64,000 bases of DNA from Phyllostachys edulis. Its lineage: Eukaryota; Streptophyta; Magnoliopsida; Poales; Poaceae. The stretch spans positions 55,558,016 to 55,622,015 of the forward strand of contig CM070557.1 in the NCBI GenBank assembly GCA_036346405.1, in the 5' to 3' direction. Made by a program: the position numbers and the translations under genes. Below the pieces are notes generated by a model that had not been told where the DNA came from, did no database searches, and worked only from the letters and a program-made list of their open reading frames with translations. How positions within the stretch are numbered: the stretch's first letter is position 1; each line of letters begins with the position of its first letter. Shown piece by piece: positions 1 through 11,995 of this stretch.

Positions 1-571
1 TGGCTAATAGGTAAGGGCGGATTAGGTCTTTGATTATGTGGGCTATATTCAAAGCCTGGAAATCTTACCAGTATTAAAGACCATAAAACGTATTTGAAAA
101 ATCAATAAACATTCAAGGTCCAAGAACAGCTGACTCAGTCCGAGGCTTAGACTGTGGCTAGCTCCGTCCTTACTAATGGGTATAGATCAAAGGTTAGTAA
201 ACGTACATATCGTGTATACTTTGCACCGAGTGATCGATTTTAAGAGTTTGTTTGGGACACCAGAGCTTTATTATAGGTAATGTAGCATTTTCTAACAGGA
301 ATTTCTTCGAGAATCATTTTTTTTCGGAACGAAGCTAAATTAGGTGGTCAGGATTTATGCTAGCTTGATAAAGAAACTCTCATCTAAATATCATTTACAA
401 AGTTGGTGATATTTTTGTGTGTTGCCACCGCAAATCGACTATGAAATCGGCTCTAAGAGCATCGATCTCTCGTTCTCTCTTCCGATCATAGTAAGAAGCC
501 ATGGATCCAAATATGAGAGAATTTCTGCTCTGTTATGTCCCGACACACTCGATCGGACTTAAGATTTTGGG
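1..571. other. Unassigned left-edge sequence
   Basis: No open frame, tRNA, repeat boundary or recognisable protein similarity could be supported here. The composition is moderately AT-rich like other intergenic parts of the window. Confidence 0.4.
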
Positions 572-1238
572 GGTGCATAGCTGATTTTTTAATTATTTAA
601 CCTATTTTTCAATTTAATTTTTATTACTAACTCTCTTTTTTTTGACGTAAAAGATAGAGAAACCTCTATCTTGTGACTATTATATTAAAAATGGTTGTCA
701 GGCAATACAAAGTGCGGGAGAAGCCAAAAGAGAAAAGAGAGGAAGGTGAGGAAAGGAAAAGGACAAGGAAAGGAAAATAGAAATGTAAAAACTCTACATA
801 TATACATGGATTTAGAAGTAATGAATTTACAATAGGAAGTGTCTCCACTGTCAAAGTGAATAACGATGCTCAGGTGTGGCCTTATGAGCCCATAGGACCC
901 ATAGTGTAATGTAATCCTATTTCTAAATCTAATTCTTTTGATCACGTCATCCGTGGCGTGACAAGATAATACTGTCACGCGTGAAATAAGTCTAGCGAAA
1001 TAACCCTTTTGGCCATCACCACCCGTGACGTGACCAAACAATACTATCACGCCACTGGTGATGGAGTGATGGGATTTTATCACGCTATGGTGACTGACGT
1101 GATAGTGTTGTTTAGTCCCACCATAGGTGGTAGCGTGACAAAAAAAAATATCAGATTTATAAATAAAGTTGGTGAGAGTTAGTAATAAAACTAAATTGAA
1201 AAATAGGTTAAACAATAAATAAATAAAAGTTATGCATA
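572..1238. mobile_element. MITE-like element with AT-rich inverted ends and GTGACG palindromes
   Basis: The left arm at about 591-635 (AATTATTTAACCTATTTTTC and onward) is the reverse complement of the right arm at about 1174-1218, and the match extends outward through TGCATA to about 572 and 1238. The inside (about 942-1140) holds several short dyads built on ATCACGCCA/TGGCGTGAT and GTGACGTGACC. The block 636-860 interrupts the left side and resembles the LINE tail at 19640-20045 (shared ACGTAA and AATGGTTGTCA), so a second element may have landed inside. No transposase is present, so it would be non-autonomous. The long open frames crossing it are by-products of the repeats. The family name and target duplication were not determined. 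Confidence 0.6.
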
Positions 1239-1264
1239 ACTGCGTATGCATTCATAAGCTTTGG

Positions 1265-1625
1265 ATTTTTTTTTATTAATTAATCTTTTTTAAATTTTAT
1301 TTTAAAATTAATCCTCATCACTTTATTTCACATCACTTTACACACCACGTGACGTGACTAAACAACATTGTCACACTATAAGATAAGTCCGTTAAAATAG
1401 CACTTTTTATCACGCCACTGGTGGTGGTGTGACCAAACAACACTGTCACGCCACGGGTGGTGGCGTGATAAGAGCTTATCTGGATACAGGCTAGCGTGAT
1501 AGCGTTGTTTTATCACATCATAGATGATGACGTGACCAAAGGGGTCAGAATTAGAAATGAAGTTCACATAGGTTAACTTTAAAATAAAATTAAAAAAAGA
1601 TTAATTTTTTTAAAAAAATTCTAAG
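1265..1625. mobile_element. Second MITE-like element of the GTGACG-palindrome type
   Basis: The left end TTAATCTTTTTTAAATTTTA near 1278 is matched in inverse orientation by TAAAATTAAAAAAAGATTAA near 1585, giving inverted arms of roughly 30 bp. The inside (about 1346-1545) again carries GTGACGTGACC, CACGCCACTGGTGG and TGGCGTGATA dyads, as in the neighbour at 572-1238 and in the copy at 57855-58260. No coding capacity is seen. Confidence 0.55.
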
Positions 1626-1639
1626 CTTTGCAGGTGGGC

Positions 1640-2901
1640 ATACTTACTTTCTTTTAGGCAGGTACATAACCCACCGATAGAGAGTAATAAACTATCAGAA
1701 TTTAGTAGAACAAGTTGCATCATGACTCATGAGAGGACAAGAAAAGCAGAAGCTGCGTCATCTAAAGCCAAAATCCCTCGAGGTACACCGAATGGGTGAG
1801 TGCGTGACACAGTAAACAACTGCGTGTGTAGTAATCTACTCCAGTCCCAAAGAAGCAAATCAGAGAGCAGCAACTTTCCAGGATGTTGTGTGCGCTACTG
1901 CTATTTTTTTGGTAGCATCTGATGTTGCTTCAAGCACCTGGCGAAACCGCGCGTGAGCACCACGTAACTTGGTGTTCTGTCATCTGTGCGTGCTACTTTC
2001 ACAGTGTCATTCAGTTGCTGCCAGTGACTCGCAAATTCATTTTTCATACCAGATTTGTACACGATCCTTTCAAGATGGGAGCTGAAGTTCCTAGAAAAAC
2101 AAAAAGAGAGAAAGAAAGCAAACAAGAAGAAGAAGAAGAAATAATGCGTAGCAGATCAAGCAGACAAATCTTCTACCTTAAGGCTCTATTGACATAAGAT
2201 TCTGCTCGATTTTCACGCTTTAATATCCTTTTTTAAGCAACCTTTGTGGTCACATCGTGACCGACTCTCCTAGACTGTCTTTACGCAGAGTAAAAAGCCT
2301 TCACAGCAACCGAACCTGTTGGCTGTTGCGCCTAAGGCTGTTCCCACTGCTTCATTTTAGTTGGTATTTTAAGCATATTATATAGATAAAATGATGATAT
2401 AGCATCATAGTTAATAAAGAGAGATGGTACTCTAGTATCTAATCTGGATACCGGTTCGGTCTCGAAATCCAACACATAAAATTTATTGTGATCATTGTTT
2501 CCTCTCATGCATGTAATTAAATGAAACAGCCTAAAATACTACACCATAAAAAACCATATATTAGAAAGATAGTATCTTAATACTCCTCATGTACTAAGAA
2601 ACTGTACTAAGATACTGTCCATTAAAAACAGCCTAAAATTCCAGCACTGACACTGACTGCGTTTTCTCTCTTCGTGCACAAAGCCACAAACAGAACTGTA
2701 AATATTATCGTGTAACCGAAGCTCATTTCTCCAGTTAAGACTGATAATACTGGTAATAGAGCTAATCTTTTTGAGGTGACTAGTTAAATATACGTCCTTT
2801 GCTACCAAAAAAGTCATATTAGTCAACACGATGAGCCATCGTCGTCATGCTTGGCTTGTGCCACACCTCCAGCTCCGCCATCACACTTGGTCCCTGTCCC
2901 G
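1640..2901. other. Unassigned intergenic sequence
   Basis: No gene could be supported. Short open frames on both strands (for example 1901-2197 and 2587-2829) have no recognisable domain and no partner exons. The last 80 bases flank the Copia insertion and resume after 11531. Confidence 0.4.
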
Positions 2902-2906
2902 CCTCC

Positions 2907-3225
2907 TGTTAAGGCTAATCACGTCGCATGTCACGTTTTTTCGGAGTAGCTGCATGCATGCCCGAGTCGCGCGTGTTCACGGCAAGCAGTGCGTTGAGTT
3001 TGATAGCCTCGGTTGTTAGCGAACAGCACGATTGCACGTATCTGTTAGTAGTTAGCAGTAAGCTCTCGGTTGAATGTAATCAAGATATAAAGGAGGATAG
3101 AAACAGAAAAACGCGAAGTCTGTTGCAACGGCAAAAATCTCTTCGTCTCTCCTGCTTTGTTCACTTCGTGTTGTTTGCGTGCGTGTGTCCAGGTGATAGC
3201 GTGTGTGTGCTAGCTTGCGACAACA
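2907..3225 (+). repeat. 5' LTR of Copia element 1
   Basis: A 319-bp direct repeat matching 11200-11526 with scattered substitutions. It starts TGTTAAGGCTAATCACG and ends GCGACAACA, directly before the primer site. Confidence 0.93.
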
Positions 3226-3227
3226 AG

Positions 3228-3238
3228 TGGTATCAGAG
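3228..3238 (+). other. Primer binding site (initiator tRNA-Met type)
   Basis: TGGTATCAGAG lies two bases after the left LTR. This is the standard complement to the 3' end of initiator methionine tRNA used by plant Copia elements to prime minus-strand synthesis. Confidence 0.9.
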
Positions 3239-3262
3239 TCTCGTTGCTCTCGTACCTACGAG

Positions 3263-3850
3263 GATGTCGCAAGATGACTCAAGATCACCCCGGAAGTCCA
3301 AGTCACCGCAGCGTCCCTAGATCCGCGATAACAGCAATGACTGCAGCAGCATCAATAGCCGTGATCTGGTTGTATCGCGGGTGGTGAGGGAGTCGGGGGG
3401 GGCTCGGCAGCCATGGACGTGGCCAAGCGCGGCAGCCCGACGACGTACACAACGTGGTAGAGACGCATGTGAGCGGTGTGTCCCAGTGGGGCGGCACCGA
3501 GAACATGCGCCGGCTTGGCGTGCGGTGTGGTGGACGGCGCAAGGCGGCTTGGCATGATGAGGCCAAGTGGTGGTGTTGTGGCTCGCTGCAGCCACGACAT
3601 CGACGAGGTGGTGTCAAGTGCACGGTCGACTCGGCAGGTGCATGCGTGCAGTCGGCCTCGACGATGTCGACAAAGATGGCGCGGTGCATGCGGTGACACC
3701 GGGATGGTTGACGCAGATGAGAGGTCGAGCGGGACGCGGACGAGTTCAGCGACGACTACAGCGAACGCAGACGAGTTCGGCGATGACTACAGTGGACGCG
3801 GAGCCGAGAAGACGTCCGGTGGTAGTCGCATGCCTAGCGCGCGGCGGTAA
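3263..3850 (+). pseudogene. Gag-leader remnant of Copia element 1
   Basis: An ATG at 3263 opens a short frame with basic Ser/Pro-rich residues that stops after 18 codons. A little further on the translation reads VVSRVVRE, close to VVQRVVRE in the gag of element 2. After that nothing gag-like is recognisable, and the sequence is GC-rich with overlapping open frames on both strands. I infer a heavily decayed gag start; the protein body is lost. Confidence 0.4.
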
Positions 3851-4657
3851 ACTCTTTAGTGTTAAATCGTGTTACCGCATTCCGATATTACTTGTGCATG
3901 ATGCATAATCGTCATGAACATGACATCTTTTCATGCATGTTTAAGTGTATAAATAGATAATTAAATTAAGTGAGAAAAAGTATTTAACAACACCTCATTA
4001 CAACAAACTCCTTTGGATAAAATATATAAACAGAGAGGATGATATGATAATAGTTGAAAATAACAGTAGGCTATTAGTAGTTAGAATTTTTATTGATTCA
4101 ATTAGCCTTTGAACATTTATCTAAAAACAACAAAATCCTTTTTATGCAATGTTGAGCAGAGGAAGTAATGAGAGTACATTTAGGAACAACAATAAGCTCT
4201 TGGCATTTCAAATGCAATTAGAAAGTTAGGTTGAAATTAGTTGGCTATTAGCACTTAATCTTATAAAAGCTAAAGCTAAATGGGAGGCACGTATTGAAAA
4301 GGAATACCTAAATAACAGTGAGCTAAAACCTTATCAAATGCAAATGCAAGTTTTGTAGAGATTATGTTAACTAGCCATTAGCATTTGATCTAAAAGAGTA
4401 ACATTATTTAGAAGACAAGAAGTTTGGTTATATGAATGTCAAATGATAGTAACCTTGCCATAGATGTGATAATAGCAATAGTGGCACTAGGTCATGAGAT
4501 AGATAATAAAAATTGGTAAAGCTATTAGGGTTTAAGAATCATTAGTATATACTTAGAATAAAATTCATAACTAATTCAAATCAACTCCATCTTGAGTGAA
4601 ACCAATTTTGTTGGTTTCCATTTTTAATGCACTTTAACTTGGAATAGGTTTTAAATA
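3851..4657. other. Unassigned AT-rich insert inside Copia element 1
   Basis: AT-rich DNA replaces the expected gag, zinc-knuckle and protease codons. The phrase GGCTATTAG(C/T)A recurs near 4069 and 4247, which hints at a small transposon, but no ends could be placed. Confidence 0.35.
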
Positions 4658-6817
4658 TGTTACTATCACAGAAAATTTCGAAATTCAAATTCATTTCGGT
4701 AACGAATTATTTTTACACTAGAAATTGATTTAACTTGAAAAATTCATAAGAAATTCATTTGGACTCCAAATGGGGTGATTCAATTTTTGTTGTTCATAAA
4801 TTTTTATTCTCTGTCAAACCATGTAAATTTTATCTCCACCACAACTCCAGAAATTTTTGCGAAAGAATAAAATTCGGATTGTAGCAACAACAAGCATTTG
4901 TTTTGATTTTCTTCCCGACATAAATTGTTTAGGTCATAACTCTCACATACAAACTCCAAACCAAATAATTTTTATTTATAAATTCATCTAAAATCATAAT
5001 ATACCTTATGTATTAATTTGATAATTTTTGAAGACTTTTAAAAATTTGGTGTTTATTTGATGCTTTCACTTTGTCGGTTCTTATCGTTAGATGATGATGA
5101 TTCGGAAGTGCAATTGAGGTGTTTGTGAGTATGTCCAGAGACCCAGAAAGCAAAGGCAAGCACCCATTCCTTTGATGCATGTTGATCCTATTATATTTCA
5201 AACTATTATCTTGTTTGTAATTGTATGTATGCATGCTTTATTTGTCAAGTTATGTTTGTCGATTAGAGGTAGTTAATCCTACCGCATGAATTCCCTAAAA
5301 TTATCACCCCCTGCCACTAGCCTAAGTTAATAATTCCGCTGGTGAATTAGAGCCCAGTGGATGTTATATGGTCTATTTGTACTTATTCGATGTGATGCTT
5401 ACCAATGCTTAGCTTCCGGTAGATTTGGTTGTTGTCGACTTTGTCGATGACCTTGATCACATAGATCATTTTATTATGCTACGTTCAGCACCCGGTGCTG
5501 TTATAATTTGAAAACTAAAACTAAAAATAAAATGATTTAGACTTGGGAAAGTGCAAGTTGGTGCGCTGTTGGGTGTGTGGATGGTCTTGCCTAGGTCAAC
5601 AAGGACCGGACATCTTGTTTTACCGTTTTCCAAGCACTTTTGCGTGCATCCACATGAGGGGGATATAGGACCCCTCTTGACTTAGTACTTTGGGGTGTGT
5701 TCGCTCTGAGTCGCAGGTGGTAGTTGTTAGAAGAAAAATATTCTGTTGTTCTGTTATTATTGGGAATGTGCAGGGTGGGATCCGGTTAGGTTCCCTCGCC
5801 TAAGGAGCATCGACAGTTGCCGAGGCTGGGCCGATGACTCTGACACAATGTATGGGTATCCGTGGGAGCCCGGGATGGGCGGTTCGTGGAGGGTTAACCC
5901 CCCATATGTGCGGCTCTTAGTTAATACACACCATTGGAAAACGTCTCGTATGACTTAGCTCTGTCGGCATACCTTCGAAAGTGTGCTTTATCGCATAGCA
6001 AAGGAGTGGTCTGGCGTGTGGGTAAAGTTGTACACCCCTACAGGGTTTAATCTATTTGAATAGCCAAATCCTTGGTTATGGACACGCTTGGGAAATGACT
6101 TGTTAAACTTAAAACTTGATCAAGTCGTATTGCGAGTGCTTCTCATGCTATTGTTGTGTGCTGCAGGGGCAACCACCTATTGTTGTTAATTGTTGTCTAA
6201 TGTTAATTACTCGCTGTTATTTGAAGTATTAAAAATGTTTACTCACTTGCCATTTAAATCTACTACATTGTATTTAAGTTAAAAATATTGTTTTGTGCTG
6301 AAAATGAACCCTATAGCCTTCTCCATTGAGTAGAGCTTGCGTGTAGCTATGCATAGGCTTGGTAAAGTCTTGTGGAGTACATTCGTGTACTCACTATTTA
6401 CTTTTATTTACTAATCTGGACAGCAGGTGTTGAGATCGAATCGGATAAGGAAAGATGTGCAGGAAACGTCGTTTTGCTATGGTTTGAACCCAGTTGGTTG
6501 CCCTGCGGGTTGCCCTGCTTTTATTTTATGGTTTTATTTCAGTTTATTTACTATTTTCCGCTGCGTACTTGATATTTTATCTTGTTATTTGGCCGGTCAG
6601 CCCTATGTATGAAACTGTACCTTGTATATTAATATGTTGTAAATTATGAAGATTGTGGTATTGTAATAACTTGTGTATGGTTTGATATTGCTTGTGAAGG
6701 TGTATGTGTACCACTCCTGGGAGGTACATAATACACCAAGAGCGGGGTATTTTCTTGTAATGCTAGGACCATTTGGAAGGTTAAGCATTATAAGCTAAAT
6801 CTCCTGGGGCTCTCACA
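4658..6817 (+). mobile_element. Gypsy-type LTR remnant nested in Copia element 1
   Basis: The stretch around 6010-6100 (GTGTGGGTAAAGTTGTACAC and the following bases through GGTTATGGACACGCTTGG) matches blocks at 36170-36250 and 44420-44510, which lie inside two well-bounded Gypsy-type LTRs. The right edge is firm: after CTCTCACA at 6817 the Copia frame resumes at 6818. The left edge is a guess at TGTTACTATCACAGAAAATT, because no matching 5-bp duplication was found there. Confidence 0.6.
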
Positions 6818-9800
6818 GCTATACACATTGGCCCTGAACCTGACTGCACTAGTGTGTCTGCTAACAAATGCAGACGGCGTGGCGTTGTAGGATCAAGGAT
6901 AATTGACTAGAGGGAGAGTGAATAGGAGGTTTTTAAAACTTTTCAACTAATTAACAATTTTAAACTTGATTGTCTTAACAAAGCTTCCTAGCACAAATAC
7001 AATACAAAAACAACTATGCTTTTTAAGACAATTATAAGCTTATGTCAATGCTAGATACAATTCTAACTAAGCAAATCTACACAAGTAAATTGCTATAAAT
7101 GTAAATACGGAATTAGTAAAGACAAGAATAAACCACAATGAAGACAATGAAGTTTTTCCCGTGATATCGAAGACTTGCCAGTCTTCACTAATCCACGTTG
7201 AGGAAACTTGAACGAATCAAGTCAGCTTCACGAATTAAGCCTTAACCATCGATCATTATCGTTGCTCTTCCTCCTCTCCAAAGATGGTGAGCACGCAACC
7301 ACTTCACAATCCCTTTGTCGGGTCACTTCACAAACTCCTTTGAAGTGATCACCGTGCAACCTCTCCTTCAAGCCGTCTAGGTGCTGGCAAACACCAAGAG
7401 TAACAAATCGTCGCGCTCACTTGAAGACTATCAAGTGCCAAGAATGATCAACTAATGATGCAATTCACTTAAATAGCTCTCAGCTACCCCAAAATGGGAA
7501 TTCAATGCAAATGAGTAGAAGAGAGAGCACCAAAGCCTCAAGTGTATTCAATATGGCCAAATGTTATTGGCTTGGTGCAGGTGGGGGTGTATTTATATCT
7601 CCCAACCACAAAATTAGCTGTTTGGAACAAATTCCTGAACTTTTCAGCATTTGCGGTAATACCACCATACAAACCCGGTATTACCGCAGTCGAAGATCAA
7701 CAGTCAACTGTTGTTCATTTAATGCACCTGTTATAGCCGTTACGGAAAAGTTGTGGTACGACCGCCAATTAAAACCCAGTATTTCAGCACAGCGGTAATA
7801 CCGCTAGGCTATATCGGTAATACCGCTAGGCTATATCGGTATTACCGATTTCTAGAGGATTGAAAAACTCAAGAAAAACACCATTTCTGGAAATATCGTA
7901 CCGCCATGGAAAACTCGGTACTACCGTAGTCCGGCGAGTGACGCTTAAGAAATGCGATCATACCAATTTTAGGTTTTAAGAAAACTCCCAAAAATATGCT
8001 CACTGAAAAATACATACCGCCAACTAGATTTCGGTATTACCGACTTGCAGTAATACCGCTCATCAAATGCGGTCATACTGATTTTGGGATTTCAAGAAAA
8101 CTTCCAAAAATATGCACTCTGGAAAACACGTACCGCCATATAGATTTCGGTATTACCGACTTGCGGTAATACCGCTAATCACTTGCGGTCATACCAATTT
8201 TTCTGGACAGAATTCCGGAGGCAAAAACAAATGTCATACATGACCCCTAGTTGATCAAGATGGCACATAAATAGATCCTCAAGCTACTAGCCATGATACC
8301 TCTTTATAGTACGATATCTAGCCTACAAATCTGGTCTTTTCTTCAAACACAGAGACCGATAAAATACTTCAAAAGGGTCCTTCAGCTAAATGATAGATTT
8401 GCCTTGAGCTATGTAGATCTTTGTCACGTTTGCATTGCTTATATCCATATCATCATTCAAGATCTGGGACTAAACCTTTAAACATCTTAACACACATGTT
8501 AGTCCCTAAACACATTGTTGACATTAATTACCAAAATCATTTTTAGGGGCCTAGATGCTTTCAAGCGTGGCAATGGCATGCGCGCTATGGGCACGTGCAC
8601 TTCCGTACACTCCACGATATCACCGCCAAGAAAATAGTGGATGGCGTGCCCATGATCGATCGCATGGAGCAATTCTATGATGGATGCGCACTTAGCAAGC
8701 AACATAGGGCTCCGTTCCCTTAGGCTTCGTCTTACCGTGCTAAGCGCGGACTGGAGCTGGTGCATGATGACCTCTGTTGCTCCATCACACCTGCTACACC
8801 GAGCGGTAACCTGTATTTTTTGCTGATCGTGGATGATCACAATAGGTACATGTGGGTAGAGATGCTGAGGACAAAGGATGAAGCGTTCAGGCTCTTTCAC
8901 AAGATCAAGATGCTTGCTGAGAACGAATGCAACGTCAAGCTCAAGGCGTTCCACACAGATCGTGGCGGGGAGTTCAACTCCATTGAGTTCGGTGACTACT
9001 GCGATGAGCATAGGATTAAGCGGTACACCACTGCTCCCTACTCAGAGCAACAGAATGGCATCGTGGAGCGTCGGAACCAGACGATCATCGAGATGGCACG
9101 CAGCCTGCCGAAAAGCATGCGCATGCCAGCTGCGTTCTAGGGTGAGGCGGTGAAGACCGTTGTGCACATACTGAATCGGGTGCTGACACGGAACCTCGAC
9201 GACATGACACCATATGAGGCGTGGCACAAGCGGCGGCCCAATGTGCACTACCTCCGGACGTTTGGAAGCGTTGCACACGTCAAGATGATTGGGCCCGGCA
9301 TCACAAAGCTATCAGACAGGTCAACGTCAATGGTATTCATCGGCTACGAGGAGGGTGCCAAGGCCTACCGTGTCTACAATCCCAAGACGTGCAAGCTGCA
9401 CATCACCCGCGATGTTGTGTTCGAGGAGGAGAAGCAGTGGAACTGGGAGGCGATGCCCATTAATCGTGCTCCCGGCGGCATGGACACATTCACCGTCAAG
9501 TACACCACCGAGCATGTGGCAGATGGTGCTCCAGTGAACGGCGACGACGGCGCGACATCTACATCAAGCGCAAGTCCAATGGCACCGCAGATGGCGGAGC
9601 CGCACATATCGGCCACTCCTCCAATAGCTGCACCGACCTACATCAAGTGGGTTACCCCCACCCATTATTGCGTCACACGACCCGGAGGGTGCGCTGCTAC
9701 GGTACCGGATGGTGTCCAATGTCTATGACACGACATCGGTCCACGACAACGACTGCAGCGTCCTCTGTATGCTAGCCACCGAGGAGCCCGCGAGCGTCGA

Positions 9801-11146
9801 TGGAGGATGAGATGTGCTCTATCCACGACAATGCCACATGGGAGTTCACTGCACTCCCGGCGAGACACCGAGCAATCCGGCTCAAGTGGGTCTTCAATGT
9901 AAAGAAAGATCCAGAAGGTAACGTTGTCAAGCACAAAGCTTGTCTGGTTGCAAAAGGCTATGCCCAGCGACAGGGGACGTTCCTCAACGGTGAACTCGCC
10001 GAAGAGGTGTACGTCAAGCAACCACCCAACTTCGTTGATGACAAGCACGGGCACATGGTGCTCAAGTTGCGCAAGGCATTGTACGGTCTGCGGCAGGCAC
10101 CGTGGGCTTGGAAATCCAAGCTGGACAGCTTGCTGGTGACACTCAGGTTTGAACGCAACAAAACAGAGCACGCAGTGTACCGAAGGGCAAAGGGCGGGAC
10201 TTTCCTGCTCGTCGGGGTGTACGTCAATGACCTGATCATCATCGGGTTAAGCGTCGACGACATCACTGAGTTCAAGGTCCAGATGATGACCATGTTCAGC
10301 ATGAGCGACCTCGGCCTTCTGAGTTACTACCTCAGGATCGAGGTGAAGCAGGCTGCAGACATGACCACTTTGTGCCAATGCAGCTACACCTGCAAGGTGC
10401 TGGAGTCGGCGGGCATGGCCGGGTGGAATCTGTGTCTAACGTCGATGGAGAATCGGCTGAAGATGACCAAGAAGGACAGCAGTGCTGCGGTCGATGCCAC
10501 CGAGTATCGCAGCGTTGTTGGGAGCCTACGCTACCTGGTGAACACCAAGCTCGACATTGCCTACGCTGTGGGCATTGTCAGCTGGTACATGGAGGCGCCC
10601 ACCTCGCAACACATGGCGGCCGTGAAGCACATCCTACGATACGTGAGTGGTACAGTTGGCTACAGATGCTGCTACAAGTGGCGTGGTGTGTTGGATCCTG
10701 AGCTGGTGGGCTACAGCGACAGCGACCTCACCGGCGATATGGACGATTGCAAGAGCACCTCAGGAATGGCGTTCTTCCTGGGTGCTAGTCTGATCATGTG
10801 GGCATCACATAAACAGAAGATCATCACACTCTCATCCTGTGAGGTGAAGTACATCGCGGTGGCCACGGCGGCGTGCCAGGGGATGTGGCTCAGCAAGCTA
10901 CTTGGTGACCTAATGGGCACAAAGCCGAAGAGGGTCAAGCTGATGGTGGATAACAAGTCTGCGATCGCGTTGTGCAAGAATCCGATGCACCACGACCGCA
11001 GCAAACACATCAACACGAGGTACCATTTCATTCATGAATGTGTTAATAACGACAAGGTTGACGTTGAGCACGTGAGTATTGACGGCCAGCTCGCCGACAT
11101 CTTGACAAAAGCCCTTGGTCGTGTCAAGTTCATAGAGATGAGATAG
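6818..11146 (+). pseudogene. Broken Copia pol (pre-integrase, integrase, RT, RNase H)
   Basis: The frame starts at 6818-6885, is cut by the solo LTR, and resumes at 8564. Pre-integrase: WHARYGH is present, but the first zinc Cys is Tyr (FYDGC). A stop lies at 8721-8723. Integrase follows with Asp in HDDLC, Asp in HTDRGGEF and Glu in GIVERRNQ. A second stop (TAG in place of a Trp codon) is at 9138-9140. Reverse transcriptase (from about 9800) lacks some 35 residues between AKGYAQRQG and FLNGELAEE, taking out catalytic motif A, and its active-site motif reads YVND. RNase H (about 10710-11146) keeps the SDSD start, but the usual EAEY is EVKY. It ends with TKALGRVKF about 50 bp before the right LTR. 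Confidence 0.9.
6886..8563. mobile_element. Solo LTR (TGTAGGATC...GCTTTCA family) nested in Copia pol
   Basis: The 1.68-kb unit begins TGTAGGATCAAGGATAA and ends GGCCTAGATGCTTTCA, as does the copy at 13534-15247. It is flanked by GGCGT (6881-6885) and AGCGT (8564-8568), a 5-bp duplication with one change. Removing it restores the Copia frame through a Trp-x-Trp-His pre-integrase motif. No internal coding region is left, so it is a solo LTR. Its right half (7660-8200) is rich in GGTAATACCGC and its inverse. Orientation cannot be set without an internal region. Confidence 0.9.
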
Positions 11147-11199
11147 AAGCTTGGCGTGGTGGAAGTAAAGTCCGGGTGCCATGATTAAGGGGGGTGCTT

Positions 11200-11526
11200 T
11201 GTTAAGGTTAATCACGTCGCATGTCATGTTTTTTAGGAGTACTTGCATGCATGCCCGAGTCGTGTGTGTTCACGGCAAGTAGTGCGTTGAGTTTCTTAGT
11301 CTCGGTTGTTAGTTGTTAGCGAACAACATGATTGCACGTATCTGTTAGTAGTTAGTAGTAAGCTCTCGGTGGCATGTAATCAAGATATAAATGAGGATAG
11401 AAACAACAAAACGTGGAAGTCTATTGCAGCGGCAAAAACCTCTTTCTCTCTCCTACTTTGTTCACTTCGTGTTGTTCGCGTGCGTGCGTCCAGGTGATAT
11501 CATGTGTGTGCGAGCTTGCGATGACA
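11200..11526 (+). repeat. 3' LTR of Copia element 1
   Basis: A 327-bp direct repeat of 2907-3225, starting TGTTAAGGTTAATCACG and ending GCGATGACA. The polypurine tract AAGGGGGG is at about 11188-11194, and the target duplication CCTCC follows. Confidence 0.93.
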
Positions 11527-11620
11527 CCTCCGCCACTGTGTTCGGTCTTTGCCACGCCCCCTAGGCTCCGCCTTGCACCCGACCGAGCTTCGTTAAAACC
11601 CACGTCGCCCCTCCATCTCC

Positions 11621-11995
11621 TGTTAGCCCGCTCGACTCAGATGAACGCCTGGACACCGATCACAAGCGAGAACACAGGAGCACTCACGACAGAACACATA
11701 AATTTGGTGCTACAAACTGCCGTACCTTTTCTCCTATTTTTCCTCTCCTTTTATTCAGTCCAAGATACTACAAACGGTTTCATGCAAAGCAATAAACACA
11801 CACACTAAACGCTCTGCCACTAATTGCGCCCACTAGTACTGAAAGCCGAAAAACTAGTAATGCCAGCAATGAACGCCATCCAGCCAGCCAGCAATGAACA
11901 CTAATGACTACGTGACTGCTAATGCAAAAATAAAAATTGAAACAATACTGGTAATAAAAAATAAACGGATGTAATCAAGGATTAATCAGCAAACA
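11621..11995 (-). repeat. 3' LTR of Copia element 2
   Basis: A 375-bp direct repeat of 18079-18449. The inner end reads CAGCAAACA next to the C-run that is the inverted polypurine tract; a 4-bp insertion separates it from the partner LTR. Confidence 0.92.

Larger units (their letters stand above)
2907..11526 (+). mobile_element. Copia LTR retrotransposon 1, degenerate, with nested insertions
   Basis: Two similar LTRs (2907-3225 and 11200-11526) begin TGTTAAGG and end in ACA. They are flanked by the 5-bp duplication CCTCC at 2902-2906 and 11527-11531. A tRNA-Met-type primer site (TGGTATCAGAG) follows the left LTR and a polypurine tract (AAGGGGGG) precedes the right one. The order pre-integrase, integrase, reverse transcriptase, RNase H is that of Copia. 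The body is split by a Gypsy-type LTR remnant ending at 6817 and by a solo LTR at 6886-8563. Stop codons, a deletion and a changed catalytic motif make it unable to move by itself. Confidence 0.95.

Noticed and set aside
685..1251. 188-codon open frame on the minus strand
   Set aside because: It runs through inverted repeats and GTGACG dyads of a MITE-like element; the translation is repeat-driven with no domain.
3303..3908. Overlapping open frames of 80-128 codons on both strands
   Set aside because: High GC keeps several frames open; the area is a decayed Copia leader.
4069..4522. GCTAT sites as the left target duplication of the nested Gypsy LTR (right flank GCTAT at 6818)
   Set aside because: Three such sites occur, but each is followed by TAG and not by an LTR start, so none could be chosen.
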